Shown: positions 48,701 to 61,022, counted from the first letter of the stretch. The stretch: DNA of 64,000 bases from Paramecium tetraurelia (GCF_000165425.1 NW_001799355.1:250019-314018); one strand, 5' to 3'. Notes: generated by a model not told the origin, from the letters alone. A program made the numbers and translations.

Positions 48701-48915
48701 TAAGTAATTAAATACATGATCGATGCTATTGGATTTATTTAAAAGAATGTTGGAAGAGGCACTGAATAAATCTAGATTAATACCAGGTAATGATCAATAA
48801 AGATTAAATTAGAACTGACAAAGTCAATATGATGTCCATTCATTAAAAACTCAAGACTATGCTGAAGAAATTGGAAGGAAGTGAATACAAAATTCAAAAT
48901 AGCTAATATTTATGA
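45707..48915 (+). CDS. IQCH: IQCH, IQ-motif protein of the ciliary/sperm type
   Basis: Orthologue of animal IQCH, 1,019 residues, with six introns of 25, 20, 23, 32, 23 and 26 nt. The best-conserved region is the ATP-grasp-like carboxyl half: 'LLYYSPRALKRIKSLIRGQS', 'DILNVPIFSGIPQLHQYYST', 'KSGCKVLFDELQMPQPP', 'WIIKVDDESQGRGIAWLE' and 'GGIIEGSPLSRLS'. An IQ-like helix (calmodulin-binding candidate) sits mid-protein near 'LFKGYQARKNYQRLKIM'. The amino third is polar and disordered. IQCH is known from sperm; its presence in a ciliate implies an ancient axonemal or ciliary role. Confidence 0.9.
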
Positions 48916-48931
48916 TTATTATTACATTAAT

Positions 48932-50921
48932 ATGAGTTCCGTTTAAAAAGAATTACAGATTTCAAATTGCAGCGATCGTGGACTCTATTAAGATGGATCA
49001 TGCTAATGTGATTTGGGGTACTTCGGAGAGGATTGTGAGTTGAAACTGGAAGAACTCCACATGGCAACTTATTATACTTTTATAGGATTCTTCTTAATAC
49101 TCTTTACAATCCTCCTTCTTTTCACTTTAAAACAATTCTAACAATCTCTCAAAATGAATAAAATCCCTTCCTATCAGAAGTATGAAAATAGATGATAATT
49201 ATCAATAGAGGATGTAATTATATCAAGAATGTCCTGGGATCCCCATTGAATTGTATTTTATGTCTAACTATCTTACTAAGCGTACTAAAGATACTATGGT
49301 TAGGCCTGGACCCCTTTTAATTATATGTATTTCCCATTCGCATTTTTAATAGGATTACAAGGAAAGAGTTTGTGAAAGAATTCTGGCAGAAGTAGTTTAC
49401 ACCATACTATTTTACATCTATGGGATTTTATTGATGGTTTGGTATACCATGTATGACGAAATCTCATTTAATATTGCTGAGAAGAAAAACAATAATAATT
49501 AAGAATAATAATCAGCCCCCAAAACCGAGAACAGAAAATTCATTCTGACATATTACAAAGACATCATGAAAATAAGACTCTTCCTTGTCTTAATTGTTTA
49601 ATTGGCTGTCAGTACATTAAATGGTAAATTTTAAACCTTTAATTAGGATTAAGATTAGGACAATAATATAAAACTATCTTATATATTGCATATGCAGTAC
49701 TGTTACTCAATTTCATGTAAGTTGCTATATTTATATTAGTTCCTTTATTTTTGAATTTCTTCTATACGGTAGATCCCTCAATCAATGCATAGAACAACAA
49801 CTCAAAAGGCTGGATTAAGATAACCGAGAGCAAGAAAAAGAAGAGAAGCTGAAATTCTCATTAAATAATTAGCAAGTAATCCTATCATTGTTATCAAAAG
49901 ACTATACTATCAAAAACTTAGTTGATGATTTAATAAGAAGATCATTTGTAATCACCAGCTACACCTGACTAATAAATTTTAAAGTTGAGTTCCCTAAGTG
50001 TAAGTGATGAAAGTCAAAAGGAAACTGCCAGAGCCATTGCCATTACATAAATCGATAAACATTAATATCATACTTTTTTTAAAAAGCAAGTGACGTTCAG
50101 ATCACCGCAAAGTACTCCTACATAGCAGAATACTGAAATTAAACGTGATGCTCAAAAATGCAAAATGAAAACCATAGTTAGCGAAGAATCACAAAATTCA
50201 CTACATGCAGATGAGGGGTCTAATCATTAGAAAGTTAATTCTTGTTTATTGAATGAGGAAGACTTTGATTAAGTAGATTTGGAATGGAATATAAAAAAGG
50301 ATAGGAATAATATTAAGAAGATAAAAAAATAATAGATTAAAATTGTGGAGAAAACTAAATCATAAGTAAATGAAGTCAAACGATAAAATAAAACACCTAA
50401 AAAAAATACTATAAATTAAGTGATCAATTTAGATTCCTTTTAACTTGAGAATGATAACAAAACTAAAATATAACTTGCTCAGGAGTATTAAGCTGAGATG
50501 CTTGCTCAATAAAGATAAATACGAACTTCAAATCTAAATGCAGATAAAAAAGTACTTGCTAAGATCCAGATGCTCATTTATGTTGGAGTGTTTCTAGAAA
50601 TTTGCTTTGGAGCATTGTCTGTTGTTATTTTATTAACTGATCTACTTAATAAACCTGTAGGTTAAATTTATGTTTATTTTAGGTACTATTTGCTATTTGT
50701 ACATTTCAGCTATGCTTCAATTCTTATCATTGATTACTGTGTTGAAACTATTTCGAGATGTTAGGAGCCAAGAAGTGCTGAATTTAATTTGGATTCAAAA
50801 GGTGGGGAATAGAAAAAATAAGATTAATCAGAAGTATTACTTCTAAATTCCGCTTGAGTAGACTAAGGCGGATGAATCTAAGAAAAGATTTGAACAAAGA
50901 ATCAATATGCACATAAGATGA
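48932..50921 (+). CDS. EGF-like plus multi-pass membrane protein (THH1/TOM1-like)
   Basis: A 611-residue product with introns of 29, 26, 23, 23, 25 and 28 nt. An EGF-type loop near the amino end ('CSDRGLYQDGSCQCDLGYFG') is followed by about five membrane segments. These include 'TFIGFFLILFTILLLFTL' and 'LTILLSVLKILWLGLDPF', the latter resembling the 'RLIWF..DPF' signature of THH1/TOM1-type seven-helix proteins. A long charged linker (about residues 300-510) precedes two more membrane segments ('MLIYVGVFLEICFGALSVV'). No signal peptide is evident, so topology is open. It begins 16 bp after the IQCH stop. The receptor-like role is inferred from layout only. Confidence 0.65.
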
Positions 50922-50975
50922 TTCTATTTTAATCTGTATTATTTATACTTATAGAAAATAAAAATTAATTAATAG

Positions 50976-53900
50976 TCATTCAATCTCCTAATCACTAAAT
51001 TTAATTAAATTATTTGATTAAAATTAACTTAATTGTTCAGGCATTTTAATTAATCCCATAGATTATTTAGCAATTCTAGTTAACTTCTTGCCACTTGGTC
51101 TGTCCTATTATAACATGGTTTTAAATCGTCTATCTATGAGGGCTTCACTTCCATTATCAAATATGTACGTTATTCCTAATTCATGATAAAAGTCATTTCT
51201 AATCATAAATTAACAATTACTCGTAAAACTAGACTAAATTGGGTCTAAATCTCTGATTGTCTTTTATTTTGTTATATTCGTAGATCATTTATTCTTTATT
51301 GTATTTAGGATAATAGCTATGAAAATCAGCTCCAACTTCAAAGTTATTTATTAAAATAAATTAAGACTCTAACTATCATAGAATTAAACATAATAAACCT
51401 TATTTTATTACTCTCTCTGTTCTCTCTCCTTCTGTTATTGATTATAAGTTTCTAATAGTTCTAATATTTGATTTTAAGTCTTCATTTCCTTATAGGTTAA
51501 TTTATCTGCCTATTCCTCACTTCCCTCGTCATCAAAATCAGATGAGGAAACAGTCTAATAATCAGATGATTGTTTATCTTTGTTATCATCTTCTTCTTCC
51601 TCTTTAAATTTTGAAATTACTTTCATAGACGTGGCCATGGATTTAGTTTATGGGAATTCAGATTTAATTACTTACTCCTCTTAATTAGCCGATTTTTATT
51701 GCATAATAATACTAAGTTCTAAGAATTAATATGAGTTACTACATTTCAAAAGTAATTAACTGATATTTTATTAGGCTTTTAAAGACTTGATCTTCATCTC
51801 TTAATCTTAGATGTAGGATTTCATTTTTCTATACTTAGCTTTATCCTCTCTAAATCTGGACCTGAATGGACCAAATTTAGGAGGTTTAGCTAACTTTTGT
51901 TAAGTTTCAAATTTCTCTTCTACTAATTACCCATTGTCCATTTCGTCAATTAAATTGCACTCATCATACTAAGCCATAAGTTTTTAAGCAAGGGAAGAAA
52001 TCTGAGTGACAGTCTTGAATATTGAAAATATAGATGATTACAAATTTAACAATATTTTTATGGCGAAGGGCATGCACATAAACTCTGTCATTCCTCTCAA
52101 AAAGACTTTACATTTTCTTCTAAAAATTAGATTTAAATTAACAATATTGCTGCTATTCCACTATAAAGTGCATATCTGGACAATCAATCACAGTATGGTC
52201 ATCTCTAAGACAACCATAACAAAAGACATTAATATGATGATAACCTTTATTGAATATGATTTCGTCTTTAATGTAATTGAATCTTTCCTATTATGTTAAC
52301 TATAATATTAATACCAAATCAATTTGATTTTATTTCAACAGTTATGTAAACAATGACTTATCAATATAGACTAAAGAGGAATAATTAACACTTCTTGCAG
52401 ATGCAGTTCTAGATAAACCTGTAAAGAATCCAATCTCTCCAAAATAGTCTTTTTGTTCTAGCTTATTGAGTTTCTAATTGTTTCTTTATAGGATAATCTC
52501 AATGTTGCCACTTTAAATGAAATAGAGATGCTTTTCTGTAGCTATTGATTCGTTTTCAAAGAATATGAATTCTTCTGGTAAAGCTGTGTATTATTTGAAA
52601 GTCTTGGTCACTTATTTGAGGAAGGTCTTTTAAAAGTTATGTCTTAAAGGAGGGCAGTAGCCTAAGATTGTACCATTGACTTGAATTTCGAATTCAAATT
52701 TGAGAGCATAAGATAGATTATCAGTTATGTGTTCAAGATTAAAGATGGCTTCTTGTTCCCAAATATAAGTTAGATATTTCTTCACTTTATTTTATAAAGC
52801 AACAGGAATTTGCAGTTTTTTCATGTATTTTAAAATCTGATTTGATTTCTTACGAATTTCAGCCTTTTTGTCTTCCATCCCTTACAAGGATGAACCAATA
52901 CTATTCAAAGTGACTGAAAATACAACAGTGGCTATCATCAAAAAGAATATTCCAAATAGTCTTTCCAGAGGAGTTCTTGGGGAAATATCTCCATAACCAA
53001 CAGTGTTCATAGTAGTAACAGCCCAATAGAGAGAGTTGATGTATTTAACTGACCAATCTTCATCATAGATGCCATAATAATAGAGCCAGTTGTTTTAGGA
53101 GTCTTCATTAACAGCAATATAATGGAAGATGCATCCTAACCAATGAGACCAAAATAATACAAATCCACTCAATTTGATAAAGCTTACTATTGTAGACAAC
53201 ATAATGTTGAGTTGAATGGCATCTTCAATTTTATCAAAGAAAACCTTCAATTTTGCCAATCTCAACAGACGTATGATCTTTATAAATCTCATGAATCTAA
53301 CAAGTCTCAGCAAGGATAATGTTTGAGTGTATTTTGTAGCATCTTTAGAAGGAGTTGTTGTAGTTTATGAACTCTCATCCTCGCTCACTCCCGTCGAAGC
53401 TGTAATTATGGAATCGTAAGGAAATGAGGCGGCGAGATCAATCCAAAACCAAAGTCTAATGTAATTGAGAACTATTTGTTTTCTACCATATATGGGTATT
53501 CCCTTCCTGTATATGCTCGTATTGAAGGTAATAATGATATCAGACATGAACATTATATCGATTATTTAATCTAAAGTGGCGTTGATTTCTACATCGAAAC
53601 TTAATTTGAAGGGAATGCTTAAGATTTCATAAAAAATCAATAACATACAGAAGGTATCCCACATTAATTTACCGTAGCCATCTGCGTGAAATACCCAATT
53701 ATCGTTTTGATTTTGAATGGCAATCTTATTGTTATCTTTGGTTTTTAAGAAGCTCTGGATTTTGGATTTCACTTTTTGAACAATTGCCTGTCTTATATTC
53801 AATTATTGAAATACTTATAGTTCTTTTTTTCAATGAACACAGGTTTGGTAGTTCTGAGAGTGCTGGTTAAGGATTCAAAAGGTAATTCTAATTGTTCAAT

Positions 53901-54163
53901 CTATTTCTTTTATTTTTGAAATTCATCCTCATCAGAGGAATTCTCCAATTTGTCATTGAGTGTGTACAACTCGAATTAACCTAGAGGTCTCTTTCTGAAA
54001 TCATTAGTCCTGGTTTCCTTGATTTTCTTTCTAAACTCTGTTTATCTTTACTAAATAATACTTCTCATGTATATACTCTCCTTATCTCTGACATTGCAGC
54101 TGATGTCACAGTTTGCATTCCTCCTCTTCTAAGTCCCAACTTAGAGTTGATGACAGTAAACAT
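50976..54163 (-). CDS. Cyclic-nucleotide-gated-type K+ channel
   Basis: Voltage and cyclic-nucleotide channel of the EAG/CNG class, 1,012 residues, with six introns (26, 23, 28, 24, 26, 22 nt). Seen are a cytosolic start, six membrane segments, a charged S4 ('RLVRFMRFIKIIRLLRL'), and the selectivity filter 'MNTVGYGD', which marks K+ selectivity. A C-linker and a cyclic-nucleotide-binding fold follow ('EDYFGEIGFFTGLSRTAS'-like: 'KDYFGEIGFFTGLSRTASAR'). A Cys/His motif 'CYGCLRDDHTVIDCPDMH' comes after it, then a long Gln/Glu-rich tail. Ciliates use many such channels to set membrane potential and ciliary beating. Converges with the preceding gene, stops 55 bp apart. Confidence 0.92.
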
Positions 54164-54198
54164 AAATTATTTATATATATAATATGATAATTAATAAT

Positions 54199-55701
54199 TC
54201 ATAAATTTGGTTTTTTGAGTTCCATTCTATTATCATTGAAATTAGCTTTATTCTGACTGTCTTTTGCTTTTTGTGTCTGTTCTTGTTGTTCCAAAGCTAA
54301 TTGATATTTTTCTAGGGACTCTTGTACAATTTAGGTTGCTTTTACAAAGCAGAAATGGAAAGTTTCAATGAAAGTGTCCATGTGTCTAAATTAATATAAG
54401 AATTGATACTCTTTGGTGTGCTAGGGTTACAAATTGACTCTCAATCTGGCCTATCCCATTTTCACAATAGGATATTCAATTCCATTACAATGAATTCCTT
54501 CATCAATCATTAGTCTTGTGACTACTCTGCAAACCAATTCGTTTCCAATCAACAAAGGTAAAATTGGAGATGGATACCCAATTATCTGGTAACCTCTGGC
54601 ATTGAGTTCTTTTTTCATGTAATGATAATTCTCCAAAACCTTAACTCTTAATCTACTGCCCACTTCACTGTTAAGTATTCTTAATTGAGCCAGAGCAGTA
54701 GCACATTGAACTGGATTGACTGAGTTTGTAAACATGTAGGCAGATGAGAAAAACTTAAGATAATCTATGACTTCATATGAATTGCAGGCAACCCATCCAA
54801 CATTTGTAGATAAACATTTTGATCCTCCAGACATCAATAGCACATTAGAGAAATCTTACAATCCTTGCATTTCAAAGACACCCTTGCCTATATTCATAAA
54901 TTCAACTCATTACCAGTCTTGCCCATACAACCGAAATCGTGAGCACAATCCAATTAACAAAAAGGCCTCGTACTTCAATGTTAATTTTTATAGAGCCACC
55001 AAATCAGTGTAATCACTATCCATACTGAACAAACCCTCAGTGACTACTAGAATGCAGGCATCAGGATTTGCAGTTCTGATTTCTGAAACTTTTTTCTCCA
55101 TTTCTTCCAAACTCAAATGTGGTACTCTTGACACATTCTTTGTGGCTGCAAATGCTCCTTCAGTGAGACAATTGTGGCATAATTCATCCATTACCACAAA
55201 ATCATAAGGTCTAGTTTTTATTCAATTCAAATACCTTATCAAACCTTTAACAACTCCAAATCCAGCCAACCATCCTGCGCTGTAAAGGATTACTTCGTTC
55301 ATTCCCCAATAATCCTTCAACTCCTCTTTTAACTACATATAGTATTTCGATGCACCAAATGCTAAAGGTGCTCCACAAGAATTTACTGAATATTCCTTAG
55401 CAGCATTCATTGCAGCTTCCTTAAATTATTTTAAACTAAATACTTTTGCTTATTCATTTGTGCACAGTCCCAAGTAATCTGCAGATGCGAAGTTGATTCC
55501 ATAAAATATATCTCCATAATCATCCATTCCTATTTTTAAACTTATTTCGTACCATAACATTCTTGAGCAGGTGGAGACATATTTCTCCTCTCGTAAAGAA
55601 TTATCTTCTATTGTCTCAATGGCCCCATCAAATTCTAAAATCCCTTTACTCTCTCGAACAAATTCTAATTTTTGCACATTATACTACCTTCCCTTCCACA
55701 T
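54199..55701 (-). CDS. PLP-dependent acyl-CoA transferase (serine palmitoyltransferase/KBL family), frame broken by one base
   Basis: Fold-type I PLP enzyme of the alpha-oxoamine synthase family (serine palmitoyltransferase, ALA synthase, KBL). Seen are 'YGINFASADYLGL', 'SVNSCGAPLAFGASKYYMQL', 'VVMDELCHNCLTEGAFAATK', 'VVTEGLFSMDSD', 'DCAHDFGCMGKTG' and 'LLMSGGSKCLSTNVGW', whose Lys is the candidate PLP lysine. Two introns (24, 26 nt). One base too many occurs before DCAHDFG (doubled C near 54930-54934 on the plus strand), with no intron to explain it. Without that base the chain is about 483 residues. The exact substrate cannot be assigned; the start (MWKGRQYNV) is the first ATG of the conserved frame. 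Confidence 0.82.
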
Positions 55702-55953
55702 TTTTATATCCCATATGACTCAAACTCATATTTGAGATTGCTATGCTTCTATCAAACTCTTAACTTGGATTCAATGTTGGGTATTTTTGCATCTTCACTC
55801 TTCTCTATTTAATTCAAATAATAATGTTCCCTCAGAAATTCCTGATTTGAATCATTCAAAAGTACTATACAAATTTTTCGGAATTAATTAAATGCGTATT
55901 ATTTTATTACATAATATTATTAAAATATGTATCTAATATCAAACATAAACCGG

Positions 55954-56870
55954 TCATCTCTTCTTATAAACACATGGCTGCAATATCTACTACCCCAATG
56001 ATTGCCAATCCTTCAAATTTGGATCCTTTTGACCCAATATCTGATAAACTCGTTTCTAATTCAAAGGACCATTGAATTGACAAACATCCATTATCTTCTC
56101 AAATACAAACAATACGAAATGACTATTGTGCTCATCCTACTCATTTAAATTAATCAAATTACTCTCTTCAATATTTTCATTCCCATTCCAGTAACTAAAT
56201 TTACAAAATTATCTATTGTATTCATTCTACTTTTCACTTCAGCTATTATTAAATGACCATTCTTCTTTAATACTCTAAAAGCTTCCCCCAAATAATCCAA
56301 ATAATTTATTCCCATCAAAGACAATGAAAAAATTGCCGCATCACAACTACAATCATCCATAGGCAAATTGCTAATATCAGTCTCAATTATATATGGTTTG
56401 ATTGCCACTAAATCAAAACTTTTCACAGTTATCAATTTACTCAATCTCTTATCTTTCTGAAAATATTCCTGAATCTCTCCCTAACCGCAACCCAAATCAC
56501 AAACAACTCTAGTCTTATCTATTTCAATTGTTACAATTTTTTATTCTGAAATTACTCGCTCTCTGTCAATAATTTGATTATATTCCCAACAGGACTTTCT
56601 GGCCACTTCTCTATTTATTAGGCATAACCTGTGTGATAAATCTTGAATTCCTCAGGATGGTTCTTAAAATGCTTCTAGGCTTCCTCGCTATTTACAGTAT
56701 ACATATATTCATTCAATAATCTAAATTTCGATCCTTAATTGGTTAATTATCAAACCTTTTATGCGTTCTTCATCTTATTCCCATTTTCTCTGTGCTTTCA
56801 ATTCTTTCTTATTCTTTTTGCTAATACTTTGCTAATTTCCACTCCTATTCCCTTTCACTTTACCAAACAT
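55954..56870 (-). CDS. RRP8: RRP8-like nucleolar rRNA methyltransferase
   Basis: SAM-dependent enzyme methylating an adenine of large-subunit rRNA (m1A) in yeast and linked to rDNA silencing in animals. The product is 280 residues with introns of 22, 26 and 26 nt. Seen are 'YHTGYAQQIEKWPESPVGNI', the SAM-site 'VVCDLGCGQGEI', 'FDLVAIKPYIIETDISNLPM', 'CDAAIFSLSLMGINYLDYLG', 'EAFRVLKKNGHLIIAEVKSR' and 'NSHFVLFVFEK'. It ends 'LQPCVYKKR', as in the family. The amino extension is short and basic. Frame problems around 56480-56520 disappear with a 26-nt intron. Confidence 0.92.
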
Positions 56871-56926
56871 TAAAATATAATTTCTAATTAATACAACAAT
56901 TATCCTATAAAATATATATTCAATAA

Positions 56927-58411
56927 TCAAAAAGTGCTTTCGTTTTTAAAATACATAAAGTATTCAAGTAATTAAGTTTAATTATAAATTTTCTTTTTTG
57001 GAATTATTTTAGAGGAAATCCTAGTTTTCAAATTTCTATACTTTTGGGGAAATTCTATGGATTGAACTTTTGAGCATAACTCACTCTTCCTTATCTATCC
57101 ATTTGAATCAAAATTGTTTATCAAATTAGTATATGCATAATATAAACGAGCTATAGTGGAAGTGAACCTTTTTTCTCTTAACTAAACAGTGCTCTTACAG
57201 AAATAGACTATTTTCTTAGTAGCCATCATTTCCAACTATTTTAAATCTTTCATTAAATAATTAATTATCACTATCTAAACCAACAAAGACAGTAGGAAAA
57301 ATGTTCCAAATAACTTTACACACAAATAAATTGAGTCGCTCTAAAACCCAATTTACTTATTGTAAATTTCTTGTTGCTAGCTTAAATATTAGCTTCCATC
57401 ATAAACTACAAATAAAAAGTAATTTAATTCACTCAGTTCTGTTTTTAAAACGATAATATTTTTCTTATAAACACTGTTATAAACATAAAATATGTTTTCG
57501 TCATTTTGGATTATATTATTCCAATCAGTCTCATTAAAACCTGTTAAACTTTGATTGTAAATTTTTATTAACACTTTTACTCCTCCAGCATAAAGATCAC
57601 TTATGACGATATTGCCATTGCTATCCACTATATAATACTATGATGTATTGGTTTATATCTTGGGCATTCTTGTAAAGTCAAGGTCTTGACCTATCAGGCC
57701 TTCGAATTATGTGTGAGACAAATTTGTTGTTTAAGAAATGAAAACTACATCAATCCATGAGACATAAGGATCACTTACTATTACCTTCTTTCCTGTTCCC
57801 ATTTTAGCCATATGATCCCTATACCATTATCTACTATGGGGATAGTAATTGCTAATAGCATATCCTCTATTTTATGTAAAGAACTGTTCATCGCCCGCAT
57901 GGGCCATTAATGTTATTAATTAAAGATCATAAATTCTCAGAGTTTCAGTTAATAAGGATGTTAATTTTAATATATTCTCGTATTTACTTACATTCAATCC
58001 ATTTGTCAAATTACAAAAAGCATAGCAAAAAGAGAAAAAATAAGCATATGAATCATTGTATTATTAGTTATTTAGGCAATCATATGGCTTCTCAATGTGG
58101 AAATCTTTATCTATCAACTTATACAACTAATTAATTGATAAAAGCTGTCTTGTACTATCTTCAAACACATCTAAAGTTGAATGTTTTTCTAAGTAACTGA
58201 GCATTTTCAGATGATTATAGGTCTCTTTCTGAAATATTTCTTAAGTATTGGTCATTAATTCTTCTGTAACAATGTACATATAAATTAAGTTACTAAATAC
58301 AAATATTATTGCACTTAACAGAGTAATAGCAATGTAGAAACAATAAATTTAATTGCCAATCCTCCATTCTCTACATAAGAAGTTTCTATATATCTATTTT
58401 TTCGAAATCAT
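56927..58411 (-). CDS. Cache-domain membrane sensor-like protein, intronless
   Basis: A 494-residue single-exon protein. The first membrane segment (around residues 20-45, 'YIAITLLSAIIFVFSNLIYM') and a second ('LFGTFFLLSLLVQIVIINYL') enclose about 300 extracellular or lumenal residues. Within this are 'AHAGDEQFFTQNRGYAISNY', 'RQWYRDHMAK', 'VIVSDPYVSWIDVVFIS' and 'YYIVDSNGNIVISDL', a pattern typical of double Cache small-molecule-sensing domains. About 110 cytosolic residues follow, without a kinase, cyclase or HAMP-linked output domain that I can see. Its ligand and partner are unknown. Confidence 0.7.
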
Positions 58412-59309
58412 TAAATTTCACTTATTAACAAGAAATTTATTTTTTAAACACGAGGTTTTGATTAACCAAATAAATACATATAAATATTTATTATTTGATC
58501 AAATTTTACCACAGTCATATCATAAATATGTCTTTTTTAAATAACAAGTTATAATTGAATTTTTTATAATAAACAATAAAATAATGGTTGATTACATAGA
58601 ATATTAGGTCTAATGTTAAACTCAAAATTATTTAAATTATTTCATTTTTTAATTAGTATAATAGTTGGATTTATTTTTAATCATTTTATGAGAAAAATAC
58701 TCAATGATTTCTATTTATTTATATGAAAGATCTTATGTTGCAAAAGGGTCTCTTTTAAATTAATAAATGTAATTCTATACTTTAAATATTATTTATAATT
58801 CCTAAAAATAAAATATGATTAATTTTACTTCAGAATAATTAATTTTTAAAATAACTCTTTTTAAGACTCACGTTTCTGTGAGTATATTATTTTGGATAAA
58901 AAAACACCTAAGCTTGCTTAATTTAAGTTTAGTTACAATTATTTCATTAGAAATTTTCACTTCTAATTTGAGATGAAAAACTGATTTTCATTTTTATACT
59001 AATTAAAATGATAAGCTATTATTAGAACATGTGGACCCGTATTACATTTTGAGTAGAAAACAAGTAAATATCTTCTTTAAAGATGGTTTCTTACTAAATC
59101 TAACTAAATTTGGAATGAAATAAAATCTTTTCCGATTTACAACTTTGAATTTATTTTGACTCAAGATTATCCAATTTGTTAGTTAAAATTTATAAATATA
59201 TGAAAATATTAGATATTTAATTTTCCATTGATTTAATCTAGCTTATTGTTATATTATGCTGAAGATTATATTGAAGAAACTTATTATTATAAAATATTAA
59301 TTCATAAAA
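58412..59309. other. Long intergenic region, nothing recognised
   Basis: About 900 bp of very AT-rich DNA between two divergent genes, with no frame, repeat or RNA gene that I can support. Confidence 0.5.
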
Positions 59310-61022
59310 ATGGGGAGTAGTTGTTGTAATCATCGAGAGATGAATTAAAGTTAATTATAGAAGCATACTCAGATATTGACTCCTGTGATCAAGTCGAATG
59401 ATAATTGGGATTCCTTTTAGGATGATGATGACTTGATTTTACCAATGCAAAAATATACAACCTTAAGTGCAGTAACAAAAATTGAACTTGATTTTACATA
59501 AATTACGCATCAGACAAAGATGAAGAAGACAATTTAATTGCCATCTGCGAGAAAATCAGTAAAAATTAGTTACGACAATTTTATTACGATGAAATAAGGG
59601 GAATGGAATGAATAATATAGCATTTTGAAAAAACTAGGATAAGGTAGCTATGGATGTGTATGGTTGGGTAAACATAATAAGACTGGCATTTTGAGAGCAC
59701 TCAAGTAAATTAAAAAGGATTCTTTGTTATTTGAAGACCAATAAAGAATGTTATCAGAGCTTAACATACTAAAATCACTAGATCATCCAAATATTGTGCG
59801 CGTTTTTGAATGCTTTCAAGAGGACGATCAATACATAGTTGTCACAGAGTATATTAATTTCATTAATTAAGATATCTTCCAGGAGGAGAGTTATTCGAAA
59901 GAATAAAGAAACTCTAAATTTTTAGTGAAAGAATGGCAGCCGATTACATCAAACAAATATTATAAGCAGTCAGTTATTGTCATGAGAAATAAATTGTTCA
60001 TAGGTATTGATATTATAATCAAATCTTAATTAGAGATTTAAAACCAGAGAACATTTTATTGAGTGGATAAGGAGAGGAGATTAAAGTGATTGACTTTGGA
60101 ACCTCCCGTCATTTTACTCAGAACTTTGATATGAAAAAAAGATTAGGGACTCCTTATTACATAGCCCCAGAAGTCTTAAATCAAAAGTACAATGAAAAAG
60201 TAGATATTTGGTCATGCGGGGTCATTCTGTATATTTTCTTGTGTGGTTATCCTCCGTTTGCTGGGAAGACTGATAAAGAGACTTTGGCAAAGGTCCAAGC
60301 AGGGAAGCTTATTTTTGATAGAAATGATTGGTCAACTGTATCAAGTGATGCTCAGGATTTAATTAGCAAGATGTTGAACCTAGATGTTAGTAAAAGATAT
60401 TCTGCCCTTTAAGCATTAAGACATTGTTGGATTTAAAAAAATGCCAAGTAAGAAATAATCTCTTTACAATTGTTAAGCAATATTGAAAAGTTTTAGGTTA
60501 TTATTTATATTATCCTTAGGTATAAAGTAATTTTAAGAAAGCAGTTATGACATATATGGTGAGTTAAACCTTGCATAGTTAAGAAATTAGTGAACTTAAA
60601 GCTACTTTTAATGCTCTTGATAAGAATCATGATGGAAACTTAAGTAAGCAAGAATTGATAGCTGGTTACAGAGTTTTGTTAAGGAGTTAAGAATAAGCTG
60701 AAGAAAAAGTGAATTAAATTTTAGATACTTTAGATTTAAATCATTCGAATCTTATTGATTATTCAGAGTTTATTATGGGTGCAATGAGAGTAGAAAAATT
60801 AGTTTCAATTGAAAGGATTAGATAGGCCTTTCGAATGCTTGATTTAGTAATTTATCGATTTATTCCTAGAATGGAGATGGATATATTTCAAAGGATGAAC
60901 TAGAAGAAGCGATGGGATTCTTAGAACCTGAAATTTGGGAACAATTTTTAAATGATTGTGATCTCAACAAAGATGGGAAGATATCAGAAGAGGAATTTAG
61001 TAAAATTTTAACTACAATATGA
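59310..61022 (+). CDS. Calcium-dependent protein kinase (CDPK), canonical
   Basis: A 537-residue CDPK with introns of 23, 30, 23 and 23 nt. The start MGSSCCNH has Gly2 for myristoylation and Cys5/Cys6 for palmitoylation. The kinase shows a glycine loop with one change ('GQGSYGCVW'), 'RALKQIKKD', catalytic 'HRDLKPENIL' (spanning intron 2), 'VIDFGTSR', 'GTPYYIAPEVL' and 'DIWSCGVILYIFLCGYPPF'. An autoinhibitory junction leads to four EF hands: 'DKNHDGNLSKQEL', 'DLNHSNLIDYSEF' (loop with a weak ligand), 'NGDGYISKDEL' and 'DLNKDGKISEEEF'. CDPKs couple calcium to phosphorylation in ciliates, plants and apicomplexans. It is a contrast to the pseudokinase at 44030. Confidence 0.95.

Noticed and set aside
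50976..51195. K+ channel ending at the TGA near 51193
   Set aside because: A 22-nt intron removes that stop, and about 70 further protein-like codons follow in frame to 50976.
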